From assembly GCF_003605735.1 (NCBI RefSeq), contig NZ_QXTJ01000039.1:186697-221728 (forward strand): DNA of 35,032 nucleotides, read 5' to 3'. The DNA is from Pseudomonas sp. LS-2 (lineage in GTDB: Bacteria > Pseudomonadota > Gammaproteobacteria > Pseudomonadales > Pseudomonadaceae). A model generated the notes under the pieces. It saw only the letters and a list, made by a program, of their open reading frames with translations, had not been told where the DNA came from and searched no databases. Shown piece after piece: positions 33,224-35,032 of this stretch (positions within the stretch are counted from its first letter, which is position 1; every line of letters begins with the position of its first letter). Made by a program: the position numbers and the translations under genes.

Positions 33224-33251
33224 GGCGAGCATTGAAGAAAGGAGTTACGCC

Positions 33252-33584
33252 ATGTCTGCCTACTACCTGCTCGCGATTGCGATCTGCGCTGAGGTCATCG
33301 GCACCGTTTCCATGAAAGCCGTCAAAGGACTGAGCACGCCCCTGCCCCTATTGCTGGTAATCGTCGGTTATGCAGTGGCGTTCTGGATGCTGACCCTGGT
33401 AGTGCGCACCATTCCAGTGGGCGTGGCCTACGCGGTCTGGGCGGGAATGGGAATCGTCATGGTCAGCGTGGCCGCGTTGTTCATCTACGGTCAAAAACTG
33501 GACATGCCCGCCATCGCCGGCATGGGGCTGATCGTCGCGGGGGTCGTGGTGATTCAGCTGTTCTCGAAAACCGCGGGGCATTAA
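33252..33584 (+). CDS. Small multidrug resistance (SMR, EmrE-like) transporter
   Basis: Four-helix inner-membrane transporter of 110 residues. The essential Glu of helix 1 is E14 in AEVIGTVSMKAVKG, the residue that binds protons and cationic drugs in EmrE. The segment TIPVGVAYAVWAGMGIV in helices 2-3 and the C-terminal helix GLIVAGVVVIQLFSK are typical. ATG 33252 has AGGAG about 8 bases upstream. The family exports quaternary ammonium compounds, guanidinium or polyamines; the substrate here cannot be read from the sequence. It is divergent from the LysR regulator. Confidence 0.92.
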   Translation: MSAYYLLAIAICAEVIGTVSMKAVKGLSTPLPLLLVIVGYAVAFWMLTLVVRTIPVGVAYAVWAGMGIVMVSVAALFIYGQKLDMPAIAGMGLIVAGVVVIQLFSKTAGH

Positions 33585-33636
33585 TAAACCGTGTTCCCCT
33601 ATAATGGCCGCATTCGTTTCGCCATTTGAGGTGCTC

Positions 33637-34812
33637 ATGCCATCTGCCATATCCACTGACGTTCTGATTGTCGGCGCAGGCGTTGCCGGTCTTTGGCTCA
33701 ACGCGCGCCTGCGTCGGCAGGGTTTTTCGACAGTCGTGGTAGAAAGCGCCAGTCTCGGCGGCGGGCAGACGGTCAAATCGCAAGGCATCATTCACGGCGG
33801 CGCCAAATACGCGCTACATGGTGCGCTGTCCGGCGCGTCGGAGGCCATCGCCGACATGCCTCGTCGCTGGCGCGAGGCACTGGCTGGCAAGGGCGAACTG
33901 AACCTGTCCGGTGTGCGCCTGCTTTCCGAAGCCCACTATCTCTGGTCGCCCGGCACCATCGCCGGCAATCTCACCAGCTTCTTCGCCAGCAAGGCCGTGC
34001 GCGGTCGTGTCGACCAGGTCAAGGGCTCCGACCTGCCACCCGCATTGCAAGACCCGCGCTTCAAGGGCAAGGTCTATCGCTTGGCCGAACTGGTGATCGA
34101 CGTTCCCAGCCTCATAGAAAAACTCGCCGAACTTGCGGGGGACAGTCTGCTGGCGGGGGACACGATCGAGCCGCTGCTGCATGAGGGCGAACTGGTCGGC
34201 CTGCGGGTCGACGGCCGCGACATTCATGCACAGCGCGTGGTTCTGAGCGCGGGCGGCGGGACTGCCGATCTGCTCAAGACGCTGAACGTCAGCCAGCCGG
34301 CCATGCAGCGCCGCCCGCTGCACATGGTCATGGTCAAAGGCCCGACACTCAAACCGCTTTATGCGCATTGCTTGGGCGGCGGGCCAAAGCCGCGCATTAC
34401 GGTCACCACGCATCCGGCGGCCAATGGCGAGTGGGTCTGGTATCTGGGCGGCGATATTTCAGAAGCCGAAGGCGTCGCTCGCAACCCGGCTGAGCAAATC
34501 GATGCGGCGAAAAAAGAGCTCTCTCATCTGCTGCCTTGGGTCGACCTCAGCCAGGCTCAGTTCGCCACCTTGCGAGTCGACCGCGCAGAACCTCAGCAGA
34601 CCGGGCTCGTTCGTCCGGACAACGCCTTTCTCGACGTTCAGGGTCGCCTGATGGTGGGCTGGCCGACCAAGCTGGCGCTGGCGCCGGATTTCGCTGATCG
34701 CGTATTGGCCTCGCTGTCACGGGATGACATCCATCCGATCCCGCAACTGCCCTACAAAGACCTGCCCAAGCCTCCGCTGGCCAAACCCGTGTGGGACGTA
34801 CTGCTGCCATGA
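33637..34812 (+). CDS. FAD-dependent oxidoreductase (DAO family)
   Basis: Flavoprotein of 391 residues with an N-terminal FAD-binding motif G13-x-G15-xx-G18 (DVLIVGAGVAGL) and the acidic residue E36 after the second strand, as in the D-amino-acid oxidase/glycerol-3-phosphate dehydrogenase superfamily. SQGIIHGGAKYAL is the typical DAO-type motif after the first helix, and LSAGGGTADLL closes the FAD site. The substrate is not known. ATG 33637 has GAGG 5 bases upstream. The stop TGA overlaps the next ATG by 4 bases (ATGA), so it is coupled to the aldo/keto reductase. It matches P. aeruginosa PA4991 in place (from memory). Confidence 0.85.
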   Translation: MPSAISTDVLIVGAGVAGLWLNARLRRQGFSTVVVESASLGGGQTVKSQGIIHGGAKYALHGALSGASEAIADMPRRWREALAGKGELNLSGVRLLSEAHYLWSPGTIAGNLTSFFASKAVRGRVDQVKGSDLPPALQDPRFKGKVYRLAELVIDVPSLIEKLAELAGDSLLAGDTIEPLLHEGELVGLRVDGRDIHAQRVVLSAGGGTADLLKTLNVSQPAMQRRPLHMVMVKGPTLKPLYAHCLGGGPKPRITVTTHPAANGEWVWYLGGDISEAEGVARNPAEQIDAAKKELSHLLPWVDLSQAQFATLRVDRAEPQQTGLVRPDNAFLDVQGRLMVGWPTKLALAPDFADRVLASLSRDDIHPIPQLPYKDLPKPPLAKPVWDVLLP

Positions 34813-35032
34813 AAACCCTGCACGATTTGCATCGGCCGCTGGGCAACCTCGGCATCGAGGTTTCTCCCATCGGATTGGGGACGGTCAAGCTGGGTCGCGA
34901 CCAAGGCGTGAAGTACCCCAACGGCTTCACCATCCCGGACGATAACGAAGCCCAAATGTTGTTGAAACAGGCCCGGGACCTGGGCATCAATCTGATCGAC
35001 ACGGCCCCTGCCTACGGTCGCAGTGAAGAGCG
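34809..35032 (+). CDS. Aldo/keto reductase, N-terminal part (partial)
   Basis: The first 74 codons are visible before the window ends. The N-terminus MKTLHDLHRPLGNLGIEVSP leads into PIGLGTVKLGR, the first barrel strand of the aldo/keto reductase family. INLIDTAPAYGRSEER holds the catalytic Asp (D in LIDTA) and Tyr (Y in AYG) of the family, which reduces carbonyl compounds with NADPH. It begins inside the last codons of the FAD-dependent oxidoreductase gene (ATGA overlap), so the two are translated together and probably act on related substrates; this last point is inference. Confidence 0.88.
   Translation, partial: MKTLHDLHRPLGNLGIEVSPIGLGTVKLGRDQGVKYPNGFTIPDDNEAQMLLKQARDLGINLIDTAPAYGRSEE

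Overview
The window looks like a core chromosomal segment of a gamma-proteobacterium of the genus Pseudomonas, most likely the syringae/fluorescens side of the genus. The reasons are the high-GC codon use, the Pseudomonas-type REP palindromes between genes, and a gene order that (from memory) follows the P. aeruginosa run from nnr/queG/orn/rsgA through motAB, rhdA, psd, serB, parC, parE, cpdA, thiC and tolC to waaA. Nothing indicates a prophage, plasmid, IS element, CRISPR array or tRNA/rRNA gene. Almost every gene belongs to a recognisable family.

Layout. 1-4.2 kb: nnr (partial, -) divergent from queG (+, tRNA queuosine), a TRIC-like membrane protein (-), orn (-, oligoribonuclease) and rsgA (+, ribosome assembly GTPase). 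4.2-8 kb: the flagellar stator operon motA-motB (-) with a very good sigma-28 promoter, divergent from an HDOD-domain gene (+). 8-10 kb: rhdA and psd (+). 10-15 kb: a PilZ-like protein (+) whose stop codon interlocks with that of serB (-), then ahpA (+), whose C-terminal region looks like an inactivated class III nucleotide cyclase domain. 15-24.6 kb: a long minus-strand group nudF-yqiB-cpdA-yqiA-parE-esterase-like-aspartic protease-parC-PqiC-like lipoprotein. Its first part has the same order as in E. coli, and its parE-to-parC part is joined by TTGA start/stop overlaps. 24.8-29.2 kb: an RsiV-like lipoprotein (+), then cytX and thiC (-) under a TPP riboswitch. 29.2-35 kb: tolC (+), waaA and a LysR regulator (-), a divergent SMR transporter (+), and a translationally coupled FAD oxidoreductase/aldo-keto reductase pair (+; the second gene is cut by the window end).

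How the parts work together. thiC makes, and CytX probably imports, the pyrimidine half of thiamine, with thiC controlled by thiamine pyrophosphate. parE and parC give both topoisomerase IV subunits from one transcript, with two exported or membrane proteins of unknown role between them. MotA/MotB are the flagellar stator and are tied to the late flagellar sigma factor. cAMP breakdown (CpdA), a degenerate cyclase-like protein (AhpA), a PilZ-like protein and an HDOD protein all suggest signalling, but nothing in the sequence links them directly. The LysR gene and the SMR gene share a 93-bp divergent region containing two overlapping palindromes placed like an operator.

The spaces between genes hold at least three families of REP-type inverted repeats. 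I found no obviously new multi-gene system. The best leads are the AhpA pseudo-cyclase domain, the parE-X-Y-parC coupling, the orphan PqiC-like lipoprotein, the LysR/SMR operator, the palindrome on the tolC promoter and a small cysteine-rich open frame upstream of nudF.
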